A DNA stretch of 64,000 nucleotides from Tilletia caries (taxonomy: Eukaryota; Basidiomycota; Exobasidiomycetes; Tilletiales; Tilletiaceae): the NCBI GenBank assembly GCA_032718865.1, contig JALUTQ010000028.1, forward strand, positions 434,001-498,000, read 5' to 3'. Shown piece after piece: positions 1-13,301 of the stretch. Each line of letters begins with the position of its first letter. The first letter of the stretch is position 1. The translations under genes and the position numbers were made by a program. Under the pieces are notes generated by a model. The model had not been told where the DNA came from and searched no databases. It worked only from the letters and a program-made list of their open reading frames with translations.

Positions 1-1184
1 AACGACCGGATGAGGTTGCAACTGCGAGCAGCGAGACTGTACGCGCGCGAAGAGTAGCAAAGGTGAAAGAGGACAAAGCAGTGAGAAGATGTGGTCAAGC
101 AAGGGGCAAGCAACGAGCAGCAAGACGGATCGGAACTCACGGAGCAGTCAGCAGAGCTGGAGGCTGGAGCTGAAGCTGAGCGAGCCAAGGACTTGTGTGG
201 ATCGATGTGGTGAATGCCTTGCTTGGTGAGGATGGATGGTGGTGCGGTGTCCATCTACTAATGGAGATTTGCTCGGAGCTGCTCCCAGCCAAACAAGTAG
301 TAGAATCCGGCTGTACTAGGAGATTGCTCTTAGTGTACTAATGAGTACGTTCCCAGCCCCTCCTGAGGAGGCTCAGAGACTGAAAGTCGGGCGACCGGTC
401 CGCAACAGGCGAATGAATTTCATATGTTAGCACGAGGCCTCAGTGCAGGGGCTGGGTACGAGCCTAGCTATAGGGATGGAGGGACCCGAGCGAGGCAGTA
501 AAGAAATCAGAAAAGAACATAGATTAGATCATGTCTAGTGAGAGAGATAGAGAGGAGAGGATGTCTTGTTGTGTCTTTGAGTAATGTGTGTGAGAGAGGG
601 AGAGATAGTTAGAGGAGAAGAAAGGAAAGCAGAAAAAAAGCGCCGAGGCATGGAAGTTGAAGGAGAAGTACGTCGACGGCACCACGCGCTGAGGAGGGCC
701 AGGCGACGGCCGCATAATCAGGGTTGGGTGGGAGGGAGGCGCGGGAAGTAGGATCCGGTAGTGGTCCCAGGTAAAATGATTGAGGTCGGCGTAGCTGAGT
801 GGATGGTGTGTGTGCAGGCAACGAGCAAGCGAATGCAAATCCAGGGTACGTCACGTAGAAGGCGTTCGTATGTGTGTCTGCGGAGCGCGTGTATTGGTGC
901 TCTGTGACAGATGTTTGATGACGGGTGGTGGTGAGTTCTGCGCTGATAGATCAACGATTCGGAGTTGGAAGGGTGGGAGTTGCGTGATGAAGAGTGGTGT
1001 TGCAAGAGAGTCCTCGGGTCGAGCACTGCTGAAGACCTCATTCCCCGAACGGTCCGCGAACCTGGCCCGACGTCAAGTTTGTTTCGACGGGGCCAAGTGT
1101 CGTCGGCGGCGTTTCGAGATCAAGAGTTGAACAGATCTTCACACGCGTTGACAAGTCGTGTGACTATGCAAGCGATAGAGTCCA
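1..1184. other. Non-coding left edge
   Basis: No reading frame here looks like a gene. The open frames are short, lie on both strands and resemble no family I know. The part next to 1185 is probably the 3' untranslated region and terminator of the homeodomain gene, which is transcribed toward the left edge. Purine-rich short repeats (AGAG runs near 535-640) are present. Confidence 0.5.
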
Positions 1185-3117
1185 TCAATTCCGTGACGCA
1201 GACGAGTGGCTCGCATGCCACGCTCCTGAACCACTGGGTCCATGATGCGAAGAGGCATGGTGGCCTGCCTGGCTATAGCCAGCCGGCCCTTGCTGCTGCG
1301 CCTGTGAATGCCGATGGTAATCACCGCTACCGCCGCCGCCGCTTCCTCCACCACCATTGCCGTGGCTCGTAGCTGAGGATCTGGTTGAGTAGCTATCGGT
1401 GCTACTTCCTCCACCTGCCATTGGTTGCGGTGCGGTAACAGATCGCGAATGTTGTTGCGGCTGTTGCTGCGTTTTGCTGCTGGTGCTTGTCGATCCTTCC
1501 GATGTCGCAGCTCGCTCTCTCGTTCCTTGCTCTTCCTTCTTAGCCTGGGCCTTGGCCTTGGCTCGACGATTCTGGAACCAAATCTGCAATATTCCGAATT
1601 TATTGTCAGACAATGTGCTGTGGACCTGGACGTGGTGTGAATGATGACTAACCTGCACTGCACGGCCGGGCATGTCCAACTGTTGCGCCAACGCCTTCCT
1701 GACAGCAGCGTTGGGCTTGGGATTCTCTGTGAAAGCGGCGGAAGGAAGCATAAGCCAACCAGTACATTATCAAGAAGGATGCAATTAACTTACCCTTAAA
1801 AGTACCCTCCAGTACGCGGAATTGAGTCTTCGTTGTGCGACGACGGTGCTTGACCTCGAACGGATTCAGATAGTGGATGGCCGGGCCAGCCGGGTGGCTA
1901 AAGCCACCGTATGCACCAGGTGCACCTGGTACCGGCGCAGCAGCAGCGTTCACCCTGAAATGGACACAGAGAAAAAAATACAAATCGTCAGGAATTGGAA
2001 CATCAAGAGGGTTAAATGTGCTGAAGGGGACCGTGTTCAAAGATCGCACGTACCCGAGATGAGGATTTGGGTAAAACCCAGGTTGTGACCCGCCATATGT
2101 ATAGCCTGCCGAGTTCGGATGAGCATAACCAGGAACGCCTGAATTATAAGTCGCTGAGGGGTCCGAGCTGGTGTTTGACGTTTGCGGAGGGTACGAAGGG
2201 TAGCCTTCCGATGGGATGCCGGACGGACCGGAACCTCCTGGCCCTGCTGGTGCGCCGTATCCCGCAGGGTGCGGGTAGCCACCATGATGATAAGGCGCAG
2301 CAGTCGATGATGAGGATGGCACGCCGGACGAGCCATAAGTACCTGTAACCGGAGCCGATCCGTAGGCGGAGAATGAGGACCGTGAAGAAGGATAGCTGTA
2401 ATTCGCACCACTGAAAGTCTCGTGGCTGGTTGCTGGACGGTATCCGGCCAACACGGCTGCGCTCGAGCCGTTTCCCGGTCCGGCAGCAGACTGGTAGGAT
2501 GGTCCACCGGAGACGTATTCGGAGCCGCTACCGTGGTAGGATGACGAAGAAGGACCGGACGTATTACCAGATCCTGCTCCAGCGGGACCTTCACCTCCAC
2601 CACCCGATGGTCCGAGATAACTGGCCATGGTGTACGGTCTTGATCCTTCCTGGGCACCAGCTCGGGGAGGGTAAGCACTGTTGGTCGACCCGCTCGCGCT
2701 TCCGGGAGCCGAGTGGGCGAAGTCGGCGGGGTAAAAGGACGACATAGATGACGAGGTGTTGCTGCTGCCGGTGGTGATGGGTGGGAACGGACGGGACGAA
2801 GCAGAAGATGCACCTGAAAGGTCGACGCCGGGGATGGAGGGAATGGAACGGGGAACGTACGAACTGTTTGCAGAATGATTAGGGGGATTGCGATCCCGTT
2901 CGTGAGCAGAAGAAGTAATGTCGGAGGAAGAAGAAGAAGATCCACGATTTGCCCAAATGCTTGCACCTGTGCTGGCTTGCATCGACGGGAAGCCCGGGGA
3001 AGGAGAAGAGGAGGTGGAAGAAGTGTAGGAAGAGTGAAGGCCGGGTACGTCTAGCGAGCCGATCGGGGGGACAGAGAAAAAACTTGACTTGGATGCTCGG
3101 ACTGGGGTGGGAAACAT
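1185..3117 (-). CDS. Homeodomain transcription factor
   Basis: Sequence-specific DNA-binding protein expected to act in the nucleus. I read four exons on the minus strand: 3117-2054, 1954-1794, 1726-1653 and 1583-1185, with all three introns GT-AG and in frame, giving about 565 residues. The homeodomain lies near residues 390-450: a basic arm (KHRRRTTKTQF), helix 1 with VLEGTF, helix 2 with RKALAQQL, and recognition helix 3 IWFQNRRAKAKAQ with the invariant W, F, N and R. Two introns cut inside the homeodomain, one directly before helix 3. The N-terminal 350 residues are Ser/Gly/Pro/Tyr-rich low complexity and probably an activation or scaffold region; the C-terminal tail is Gly/Ser/Gln/His-rich. 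The start ATG is the first in the long open exon. The family includes fungal Pah1/Phx1-like single homeobox regulators. It is not of the TALE or mating-type HD1/HD2 form as far as I can see, because there is no three-residue loop insertion. The target genes are unknown. Confidence 0.88.
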
Positions 3118-6100
3118 GTTCCTCCGGCGGAGAAAAGTCCTGATGGCTGGCTGGGCGTGGTCGGCAGTCCGATGGTTCTACTTCTTGACCTTGGAACTTC
3201 CTTCGTGCTGGGTGACAGTCCGGTGGGCTCTGACGAAAGAGAACTGTCCTCCTCCTGAAAATTGACCGTGGAGGTCTCCGCGCAAGCGTTGGGACAACGG
3301 AAGGCTACGCACTGCTCTGTATGCAGGTAGACTCCAAAGCCGCGTCGAGCAAGATATCCTTCGTGGTCCTGGTATGGCCACAAGTCGGATTCGAAGGCGC
3401 GCTGCGGTCACCTTGTGGGAGGAAAAGGCCGGAATCTATAATCTGCGGGAAGGAAAGCTGCAAGGAGAGGGAGGGAAGGGAAGCGGGTGGTGGTCGGGGG
3501 TGTGATTAGAAGAAGGGGGAGGCGAGGGGAGAGGCGGGCTTCAGACAGCTGTGACGAAATCAACAGGAGCGCGCAGTTTTAGCAAGTGGAGGAATAAATG
3601 GTGTAAAGTGGTTCCCAGATCTTCGGGAAGGTGTTCAATTTGAGAGGTAGGTCGGTGAGGCGAAGAGGCGGTGAGAAAGCAAGGGGAGGTCAGGAAAAGG
3701 AGCACCAGAAGGCAGGTGATAGGTGTGTAAATAGGACAGCTTAATTAAATCAAAACCAGGAGTGGACGGGAAGGATCTTTGTGAGGCGATCTATCTGCCT
3801 TACAGTGAGTGTCTCTCAAGGAGCAAGCTCCGACCTGGTGCGTGGATGTACTGGTTGGACCGATGCTGACTCGCTGACTGCTGTGGGTAAGACTGCAGCA
3901 GGAAAACATGGGTACCGACTCAGTGAGCGCTGTCTCGCACAACAAGGGACATGAGAGACGCGACGAGCAAGCCGAACCAATAACCAAGTCTGACGCCGGA
4001 GGCCTGAGGCCGACTGGGCCTGAGACGTGTCAGAACTGTGGAAAGACCAATTTGTCACGGCCACGGATCAAGCGATCAAGGCGTACTAATAATCTGAAGT
4101 AGTGGCAGCTGGTCTGATTACTAATCATATTGGACTGATAATGGCAGGTTTCTCTGGCTTTTGTCATACCCCGACTACCTAGTAGTACCTACACAATATT
4201 AATAGCCTGACCACCACTATACGTACTGAGCGCTGAGCCATGGCCCATGAGGCAGACCGGCGATCTAAGAAGGCATATGCAGACGACTTGCGCTGCGATC
4301 GGCAGTGTCAGTTGTGTCAGAGACCTGGCTGCGGTCCGCCGTCTGCGCTCTGGGTCTTAGATAGACATCGTTCACCCAACCAAGTGGTGGTAGACCAAGG
4401 GCAAGGATGAGCGATGAGGCGATGAGGCTAGGCGATGGGGGTCAAAGCGTTGACGCGTTGACGCGTCAAAGTGTTAAAGCAGCAGCAGCGCAGCAGCATT
4501 AATTCATATGCTTGAGTATAGTCAGTAAAGGAAGGCGACGGACACATTTTGAATGCTTAACTGTATGATATCACAACATCGCATCGTCATGGAACATATT
4601 CAATGCATGAAGCATGTATGAAGGGAGTACATATTAAGAGTCTGCATATGTTTATATGCAAGGATATGTGTCAAGAAGCCTTGCTGCTTGTGTGCGTCAG
4701 TGCCATACATTATCTCGCCGGTGTTTAAACGAGACTTCCTGCTGCGGCCTTTAATCCTCCACGCTACATATAGTCTCAACAGAGACCGCGTCGCAGTCAA
4801 ACACCGTTTGCGCGAAAGCGGTCTCACAAAATTAGTGCCCGATTTTGGCTGTACCCTTCATCGGCCTCGCATTCCTAACGCATCTTCGCACCACCATAGC
4901 GAAGCCGCATCGCAACCAATCGTACTGAAATCACCTGCAGAATACAGATATATCCTCCTGCTCTCACCCTGGTGACGTTCAACTCATTTGAATCATCTGT
5001 CTGGTGTCCAGCGATCAACTCCTGAAGGGCAGAAAAATCGAGCTGTCAGAGGCGATGCCACGTGCTTAACTTAAGCTCAATTAGAGAAACGTTTGACGGG
5101 ACGGTAAAACACTGCTCTAGTGCATGAACTTTTTTCCTCACCTTGAATCCGATGGAGGGTAGGTTCATAGTGGCAACCGAGGAAATGGTCAAATCACATA
5201 GTAAAATCGAGAATTGCAGGAAACAAAACGGGCAGACACCACCATAGCTCACCAACCACTCTGACAACCTGTCGCAAACACTCAGAAAGGATTGTACGTC
5301 TGCCCAGGATCTCGAGCCTCCAAGTTTTTTGAGTAGAATCGTCTTAGAAACGACCGACTTCGATAATAAACGAAAAGAGGCTGTTTTGTGAATTTCGATG
5401 AAGGGTACACTCAGAATTTGGCCCTAATTTCGCGAGACCGTCGGCGGCCAAGGCCAAGCCCGACGTTCGAGTGTCGAGACTACGCTACATAGGCTGCAGC
5501 ATACAGCACCCGGACGAGCACGTCAACGAGCTGGTCGCTGGTCAGGTCGTTCTGTACACGATGATTCGCGACTTTTTGATGGTTGGCAACGGGGAGCAAG
5601 GGCAGGCGAGAATCGCCGCGTCGAGCAAATGTACTACTGGCTTCCGGAGAGTTGTGACTTATAAACGATATTTTGACTTTCCAAGATAGTGAGGAATAGC
5701 TAGCTCTTAGCTTGAGCCTGGACTCTGGAGGCGGCGGCGAACGGTGAGCAGACTACTAGGTCGCTGAACGCCGATCATTCAACAGTAGAGAGTGGTGAGT
5801 TTGTAGTTTAGTGGGACGATCCGACGGGGGGTCGCTAGAATACTGTAAGCCATTGTGTGAAAAAAAATAGTTGGCAAGGCTTAAGGCTTATTATTGGTCA
5901 TCTTGCAGAACCTCGTCGCCTCACGCCTCACTTACATATGTTTGTGCGTGCATACCGCTGTTTCGACTCCCGAATAAACCTAGAGCAGGCGAACAGCCTC
6001 CAGCCTCAAGCTGTAGAAAGCTCGCAGCTCTGAGCTCGCTCTATGCTCTCAAAGGACAACCGACAAGTCAGCTGTCAGGCTGTTCATACTTGGGGCTCAG

Positions 6101-6818
6101 ATTTTTGTGGAGGTACATATACGCATATACACATAGATACGAAAGTAGGCAAAACATATGTTCAGATGCATTGCTGCCGGCCATAGCTTGCGGTTTCATA
6201 TTCTGGCGGGGGTTAATATCGAGTAGCTGAAAAGTCATGGCAGGCATCAGTGCATTACATATCAGCCAGACGTAGCATCGGTCAGTGACCATTATGCTGT
6301 ACAGAAAGTGGAGGGAAGCCGCGAATCCCTTCTTCGAACGACGATTATTCTGCCAGTCAGAATAAGTAGTGGTGAGTGCAGCCTGCAGCCACTACTCCTT
6401 GTAAAACAATATCGTTAACGTTAACGTTGCGTCCAACAAACAAACCAACGGACAAACAAATGTTAACAAACAAATATGAAGAAAATTCGTGCGTCGGCGA
6501 TTGGTCTCCAACCCAGTGGTATAAGACGCTGTGAGACCCTGCGCTAGAGAGTTACACACTGTTCATAGAGGTCTGAGCGCTGTCCCAGAAATCTCTGTTG
6601 ATAAGTGTCTGGTTCTGGACGCCTTCAGTAGGCTTCAGGCTTCAGGCAGCGACCAGGACTCAGCAGTAGGCGGACTCAGAGCTCAGGCTCAGGCGTCAGA
6701 TTGCAAACATCGTCGCACCGTTAGTTGGTGTCAGGCCTCGGGTAGGGCGTCAGATTCAGAAGTCAGTTCACAGTCAGGATTCAGGACCACTGTTGGACAA
6801 GGGTCGGTAAGTAGTAGT
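3118..6818. other. Long intergenic region, no gene seen
   Basis: About 3.7 kb without a convincing gene. Its first few hundred bases are the promoter and 5' untranslated region of the homeodomain gene. The rest has short unrelated open frames, AT-richer stretches (about 4500-4700 and 6060-6500), a palindromic GTTGACGCGTTGACGCGTCAA stretch near 4449-4470 and a run of alternating GTTAAC near 6413-6427. Degenerate CAGGCTTCAGGC-type short repeats occur at 6625-6780, just outside element A. I see no tRNA, rRNA or transposase remnants. Confidence 0.45.
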
Positions 6819-7060
6819 ACACCACCGGCTGGTCTCAAGTGGTTCTGAAGTATTGGAGGCTTTAGACTTGGGGAAGAGTTGGGGAATGATTGGGGAATAG
6901 TTGCGACGAGGAACTCAGAGAAGACTTGTGACTGAAGTATGGAACAATTCTATTGCATGTAATGCTTCATGAAGACTTCCAGACTGAGAGTTCGAGGCGA
7001 GAAAGGTGTAAATTAGTTCGGGAAGACTTCCCAAAGGGCTTCAGGCAGCCTAGAAGCTGA
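6819..7060. repeat. Left terminal and subterminal repeats of element A
   Basis: The terminal inverted repeat is followed by repeated GGGGAAG, GGGGAAT and GAAGACTT motifs at about 6875-6900, 6920, 6970 and 7020. The same motif family fills the other end (16900-17080). In plant En/Spm such arrays bind an element-encoded protein; whether that holds here is inference. Confidence 0.7.
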
Positions 7061-7069
7061 TGTTCAGTA

Positions 7070-8030
7070 CCGACCTCGAGGCGATACTCCCGCCCTTCTC
7101 CCCTCTCCTCTGCTCCTTCTTCCCATGTTCTCGTCCGGTCGCACTTCTCTGATCTCTCCCCCTCCGCTCCTCCCAATCAGAAGCATCAGAATTCAGATAC
7201 GTACCTCTGGAATCTGGATGTCGTCCTCGGCGCCCTTGGTCTCGGGTGGGCGTAGGGCGAAGTAGGCCGGGAGAACCGGCAAAGCTGTGGGGTATGGAAA
7301 ACAAAAAGGAGAGAGAGATCGATCAGCAAGTTGATGGTAAAAATGGGCATACATGCCATGGAAATACTTGGTGCGTGTACATGTTGAAGAAGATGAGCTG
7401 TATAGGAGAGGATCAAATCAGGGAATGTGAGCACCGATGAGGATTCTGAATGGCTGCGATCAAATAATACGAATCACGATGTAGACGTATACCGGAGTGA
7501 GAAACGGGTTGATAAGCACAGCTGCGAAGGTCTGGTTTAAATGACTCGTAAGAACAGAGATGCTCACCATGGGTGAGGTCTGAGAGGGATGGAGAGCTGA
7601 AGATCCCGGTCGTGGAGCGCAAAGCTGATGGCGGTGAGCCAGAGGGTTGAGGCGGTGAGGGATGAGGATACGCATACGCTGACTAGTGACTGCTGCATCA
7701 GAGAACAAGGCCAGCTGGGTGTATGCGAGAGGCAACGGACTCAAAGAAAGCGTGGGAAGGAGGGAGAGTCAGCTGTCGCCGGCTAACGGGCTAACATCAG
7801 TGAGTTTGTAGACTGCAACCCGCGAGGAAAAAGAAGAACAGAGGGGGTCAGGGAGTACGTATTTACGTATCTTACTTCTCCGACGGAGTGGTGCTGTCCA
7901 AGGACCAAGGCCAACCGTTCGATCTTGGTGTCTATGATGTCTGTGAGAGTGGCAAGGAAGGATGGGCTCGTGAACTGTCAGCGGTCGATGAGCGCGGGAG
8001 AGAAGGGAGTAAGGGACGCATATGTTCAAT
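7070..8030 (-). pseudogene. Intron-rich exon fragments of a membrane-type protein
   Basis: On the minus strand there are several short frames bounded by good splice signals: about 7957-7878 (reads TDIIDTKIERLALVLGQHH), 7535-7465 (hydrophobic, LINPFLTPVYVYIVIR), 7398-7370 (LIFFNMYTHQ) and 7283-7204 (LPVLPAYFALRPPETKGAED). Together they look like a membrane protein with tiny exons, but I do not recognise the family and could not join all exons in frame. It lies inside element A between its left end and the transposase, so captured or decaying cargo is the simplest reading. A real intron-rich accessory gene of the element is the alternative. Confidence 0.35.
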
Positions 8031-9023
8031 GCTTTTCTCCACCCTTCGGCCGCAATCTGTCTGTCTTCGGTGTGTGTGTAAACTGTAAGGTGAGCATCAG
8101 CCGAGCAGAGGGTTCGTGTAGGGAAAGGGGTTTTGCAGCGCTCAGCTTACTCTCTAACATCCCTTGCCAGTTCCCAGGCCCCAGCTACCACTCCCTCCCT
8201 CACACGCTGACTCGCCACTGGTATTGGTGAAGAAGAGTTGCTTGAGCCGCTGCGGAGAGTGCGTAGAAAGGGTGGAATGCCCATCTCGTCGTTGTCCTTC
8301 AATACAATCCTTCACCAATACAATCCTTCACCGTCCTCTCCCTCTTGCTCATAGTGACGGAGTGAGCTGGGCCTGGCAGGAGACAAAAAGTTCAGCGCAT
8401 AAAGAGGCGGAAGGTCTAACTCACTTTGGCTGGGCCTGGCGTTCCGACTCCTTTTCTCCCTTTACAATATGGCTCCTCTGTCTTCAACATCTAGTCCCCA
8501 ACCGCGCATCGGCCCTCGTCTGCGTCTCCAATGTTATTTTGTCTGTGTGATGAAGAATGGCGTCTGAGTCAGCCCAGCCGCCAGCGAGAGGAACTCAGAA
8601 AGAGGGGTGAGGAAATACTCGCCACATCTTTCCGTCTCCCGACAGTGTATCGATCTCCGTCTCTGTTTAACCTGCCTGATAGGGGAAAAGGAGGGATGGT
8701 AGTGTCTGTGTGTTTGAGGAACGACAAATGATTGGAGTTCAGTCAGAAGTGAGCGGGAAGACGCAAGGCAGGCAGGAGTGGACGGATTAGCACTGTTTCT
8801 CTGCTCCACCCCCATGCGTTGGGTGATTGTAGAGAAGAAGCTGTGAGCTGTAAGGCTGAGTGAGGCATAAGGTGAAGCATGCGCTGGGGGAAAGGAGAGG
8901 TAGCTACATCAGACAGCAGCCGGGACCGGGGACGGAGCACAAACCATCTGCTCAGCTGACAAGGGCTCAGTGCTGGCTGTCGCTTGAATCTCAATTATTG
9001 CATGGGTTAGTATAGAAATACTT
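8031..9023. other. Non-coding part of element A
   Basis: No supported gene. The right part is the 3' flank of the transposase gene that ends at 9024. A short direct duplication TCCTTCACCAATACAA is visible near 8299-8330. Confidence 0.4.
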
Positions 9024-12000
9024 TTATTCATCTCCATCGGTTGAAGTCGTGAAGTCATCGCCCGTCGCTACAGCTGCTTCTTCCTCCTCCAACTGCTGTT
9101 CGGAGCGTGCGCTCTTGCGCTTTCGGCCGGCCTTTTGACCTCGTTTTCGCGGCCGAGGCATCGTTTCCATCGCGCAGTCGACAATGTCGTCCAGGGGAAG
9201 ATTCTCCAGCTGCGAGGGATTGACAGCCAGATTGGCGTTCTGGAGCGGCGGAGATCTGTGCAGAAACTCGTTGAGAATGTACTTTTGGATACGTCCCTGA
9301 CCGCGATGGTGCATTGCTGGAATGGATATGTCAACGTCTTCCCGCTCCAACCGCTGCCGTCCACCAGTGGGATTGACGGTGCATCCACCTGAAAGGCAAT
9401 TGTGCTGTGCATTGAGGAGCTGAATGATACCCTAGAAGCATCGCAGAGCATTCAGGAATCAGGATGTGTCTGAACGCGCAATCTGTTGAGAATTGACCAT
9501 TCAACGCACTCACCGAACCGTCGTGAATGGCGTGGTCTCCTTGGCTGATGAGTCCAGCAACTCCGTATTTAGACTTTAATCGGATCACAAACAGCTCCAC
9601 CCGGACGACTACGTGACCTATGTCCTCGCTAGATGTTGTCCAGATGCCTTGTATTCGTCCAATTGTATATGGAAACTCTTCTCGTCTTGTTCCAATGCTC
9701 TTGCAGTGCACAGAAACAAAGTCACCCGGCGCACAGGTGTCACCGGCTTGGGTCGTCAGTTCCGCGCACGGCTGAAAGCGAGTGGCAGGCGCAAACACGG
9801 GAAGGTTGACCGCCTCTGCTTCAAAGTTGAAGTCCGCAAATTCTGTCGCACATAGAACCTGCTTAGAGGCTTTGCTGGGAAGTACTGCATCTGTGCAGAA
9901 GGAGAGACAGTCAGACGATTCCGCTGTCTGCTGAATCAATAACGCGGGATTGAAGCAGGGGGAGGGGGAAGGGTAGGATTCAGGAACACATACTTGGAGT
10001 GAATCTTAGCTCGTCCGACGACAGCCACTTGGCTCTTATAGCCTTCACCTTGGAGTCTTCCAGCAGCTTGCGAATTTCAGTTCCGGGGTTAGAGACCCTC
10101 TTTGTCTGATCATCCCAGATGGATCCGCCCGAAGACCAATGAACGACGAGCTCCTGCTCTTCGAGCCGCCTCGCAATGTCCTTTGATGGCGCACTTCTGT
10201 TTGTGTGGACGGCTGCTTGGCGTTGAATGAAGTTATAAGACTCGTATCGTTCGGTTGCGACGTTTTTCAATGGGCCAAACAATCGTACTTGGCGAGGAAT
10301 ATGGGCCAACATGTGTAGTTTGAGCTTATGCGTGATCGATTTGGGGTCCAGAGAAGCCCAGGACTTCCAAAGATGACGGATTGCGAGCTGGAGGTCGTTC
10401 TGTGAGATCAGACATATGAGTGCTGTCAGAAGTGAGGTGCAAAGTCAAGCGTCTGAATTCTGTTCATGAGCCAAGAGCACATACGCATACCTGGTATGAT
10501 TCCATATCTTTGATGTACTCCACGTATACCAGGCGGCTGAATCGCGCATAGGCGCACCACGCCTCCAACAGATCCTTCTGCACCAGTTTATCCTCGATTA
10601 GTGGTGCCAACGCAAATGGAACCAGCTGCGTAAACGCCTTCACCTCCTTCCCATTGAGCGTCCTCAGCCGTCGCAGCAACGTTGGGGCAGGATATGACGA
10701 GGCGTCCATGATCGCAGTTGTTGAGAGTGCTTCTAGTCTCACTCGAAGATGGTCGAGAGCCGAGACGTCAAGACTGCTTGCGGTGAGCGCAGCCAGGTAC
10801 GTCCCTGGACCCAGAGAAGCGACGTGCAGGATGTCGATGGCGGTGTATTCCGGGCCTCCGAAGCCAACAATCTGGTGCAGAGAGGAGTGCCAATGCTTGG
10901 CCGTGAGAGCCTCTCGGAGTGTTTGAAGCCGAGCCTGGACGTCTTGAGACGACAACCGCTCCCGGGGCTGTCCTGGAGCTCGAGCTACCTTACCCAGCGC
11001 TCCTGTAATGCCGGCGCCTTGTCATCCACGGTCAGCTGCAGCTGTGCCTTCAGCTCCTCGATGACCTTTGCGGTTTCTCTCACTTCACCACTCTGAACCA
11101 AAAAGGAAGTTAAGAAAGATTGGGGGTTCAATTCGCATAGAGCCATAGAGGCTTCAGTCGACTGACCTTCATAGCTGCACGCACACCTTCAGCGGAATGC
11201 TTGAACAACTCGTTTCCCCCCCAGTCGCACATCCGACAGGGTCGGTTCCCCTGCGCGCCGACGGAAGATGCGAGCTTCGCCAACATGACGGAGTCTCCTG
11301 TTGCAGCTATGAGCCACGGATATATCAGGACAAGATCGTTGTCAACGCAGTCCCAAACAAAGAATGGGTGCGATCGTAGAAGGCTGTAAATGTCACAGAT
11401 GTTTTGTCAGCTCATGCATTTGTAGGGCCGTAGAGGTCATGTCATCTGGGTATCATTAATCATAGCAATTCACTACACAATACTCACTTCATCTCGTCGG
11501 AGAAAGCTTCCAATAGCTCCTCGGGATCAGCGATGGCAGATGCTGAGAAGAATCTAACCGCCGAGCTTCTCCTGTCCAAGTCTTGACGATCAAGCAGCGC
11601 GTTCGAGAACAGGATTGATGTGTGAGGATAGTTGCCAACCCCCATCGTACCTCTCCAGTCGTCCTCCCACATCAAGACCGGCACTGATCTGACCTTCTTT
11701 CCATTCGCGAGTTGTCGCAGAGGATGCATCGTTCTCATCGTGTTTCCGTGCAGATCATCTGAAGCATTATAGATGAGAATCAGGAATAGTCAGCAACAGA
11801 CGGTATCATGTATACTTCTACACAAGGGGAACTCGTGCTCACCAACTGAGATGTGACGAAGTTGCTCGGAAAGCATCGTGCATGTAGCAATCGAGTCGAT
11901 GGAAAAGTCTTCTATGGCCTCGGAATCGATCATTGCTCTTGCCCGTGGCCCTGCAAAGATCTGAAGACGAGGGCCACGGCCCCGTACGTTCTCATTGGAG

Positions 12001-13301
12001 TCTGTGTACCATAATTCAGGAAGAACGGCGCAATTGTTCCGCAGAGCAAGCGGCTCGTGAAGGTAGGCATGCGAGCCATCGTTCAGGACAACCATCGGTT
12101 GTCTGTCCTCCGAGGTGTGATACGCGAGGCCGTCCCGGAGTTCGCAGACAGCGTCTCCCTTCCGCGGGTAGAAGTGGAAGCGTCCTCGAATATTTGGATC
12201 TCCAAAGTCCTGTGGTACAGCTGGATCGTCAACTTCCATATCTCGTATACCCAGACTCAATGGTGACTGAGAATCTTCCTACATACCTTGGTAAGTCCAC
12301 TCTTCAGACTCTTGGAAAAGATCGGCGTCCCCGCACTTCCTCTTGTTATGTTTCCCCAACCAGCTCCACTGCTGCCGCGGACCTTCTCGCAGGCCTGCCG
12401 AAACGCAGACATAGAAGGAATGTCGTATCCTGCGATTTCCCGGGCGAAAGCAAGAATCATTTCGATGCAGGATTGGCTCAGCGGACATCTTGGCGCGAAG
12501 GCGACGAGTGAGAGAAGGAAGGTCTGATGGTGGAGTGAGGTGCATGGTCAGTACTCTGATACTTGATAGTGTCTAGCGCTTGCCATCAGTCATGATCCGA
12601 GAGAGACTTACACTGCGATTTGGCCATGGAAAAAAAGCACCGTCCTCGTCTGTCCGAGGTACTGCTGCCAATGCAGCTTGCACGGCCTGAAAGTATGCTT
12701 CCTCCTCCAGATTGGACTCTCGAAACTGCCAACCCGGAATTTCTCTCCCTCGGTCGCCTGCGTCCGGCATCGCATTCCAGTCTCGATCGAACGAGCGCGT
12801 CGCCAGAGACGGCAGGATCACGTCGGGGCGAATATTGTCCTTCACGAGGACATTGGCGTTGTCGACCACCAGTGGCCTGTCACTGGCATTGAAGGGGGTA
12901 TCGAAGTGGGACGGTCCGACGTCACGATCCTCAGCAAGAGCACCTGCAGCAGCGGCGGGGCCGACCGCTCGGGAGTCGCGGAATCGCTGGTGCAAAACGC
13001 TGGTGACGCACAACCGCCGCGGTTCGAGCTTCAGATTTCGTAAGTGAGCGGCTGTGATCCTGTGCTTGTCGACCTTCCTGATGTCCATCTCAGGCGCGTT
13101 GGCGCAGATGAGGCATCGCGCCTGTGCTGCATCAACGGCCTCAAAGTCTGGGTAGGATCGAAGGGAATGTGCATCAGCAGCAGCCAGCAGCCAACGCTCC
13201 AACTTCCACGCCTAAGCAGGCAGCGCTGACGCTGTCACGTCACGCCCCGTGCTCCGGTGCTCACCATGTTGTGGATTCAGTGCTACCCGGTTTGGCGCCA
13301 T
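9024..13301 (-). CDS. Plavaka-type transposase (CACTA superfamily)
   Basis: Catalyses cut-and-paste movement of element A. It is read on the minus strand as roughly ten exons. The start ATG at 13301 gives a short first exon (MAPNRVALNPQH) that splices in frame to a C2H2-like zinc finger (C-x2-C-x13-H-x5-H, beginning CLIC). Then follow segments typical of the family: a FLLSLVAFAP region, KDFGDPNIRGRFHFYP, LPELWYTD, MRTMHPLRQLANGKKVRSVP, GNRPCRMCDWGG (CxxC), TAIDILHVASLG (the aspartate near the conserved D-x-x-H-x-x-LG block), and HMLAHIPRQVRLFGP with TERYESYN. The C-terminal domain has NAQHNCLSGGC and a basic, acidic-ended tail. This order matches basidiomycete Plavaka proteins. The joins I checked (for example 12286 to 12212, 11846 to 11755, and a 59-bp intron near 11005-10950) keep frame, so no break is seen. 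The neighbour at 13484 shares a 182-bp divergent promoter. Confidence 0.8.

Noticed and set aside
524..1130. Overlapping open frames on both strands near the left edge
   Set aside because: They are low-complexity, mutually overlapping and match no family; they are probably chance frames near a 3' end.
10930..11030. Apparent frameshift in the element A transposase near AQLQLTVDDK
   Set aside because: A 59-bp GT-AG intron (GTAAGG to GTCCAG, about 11005-10950) restores the frame into ARLQTLREAL, so no break is needed.
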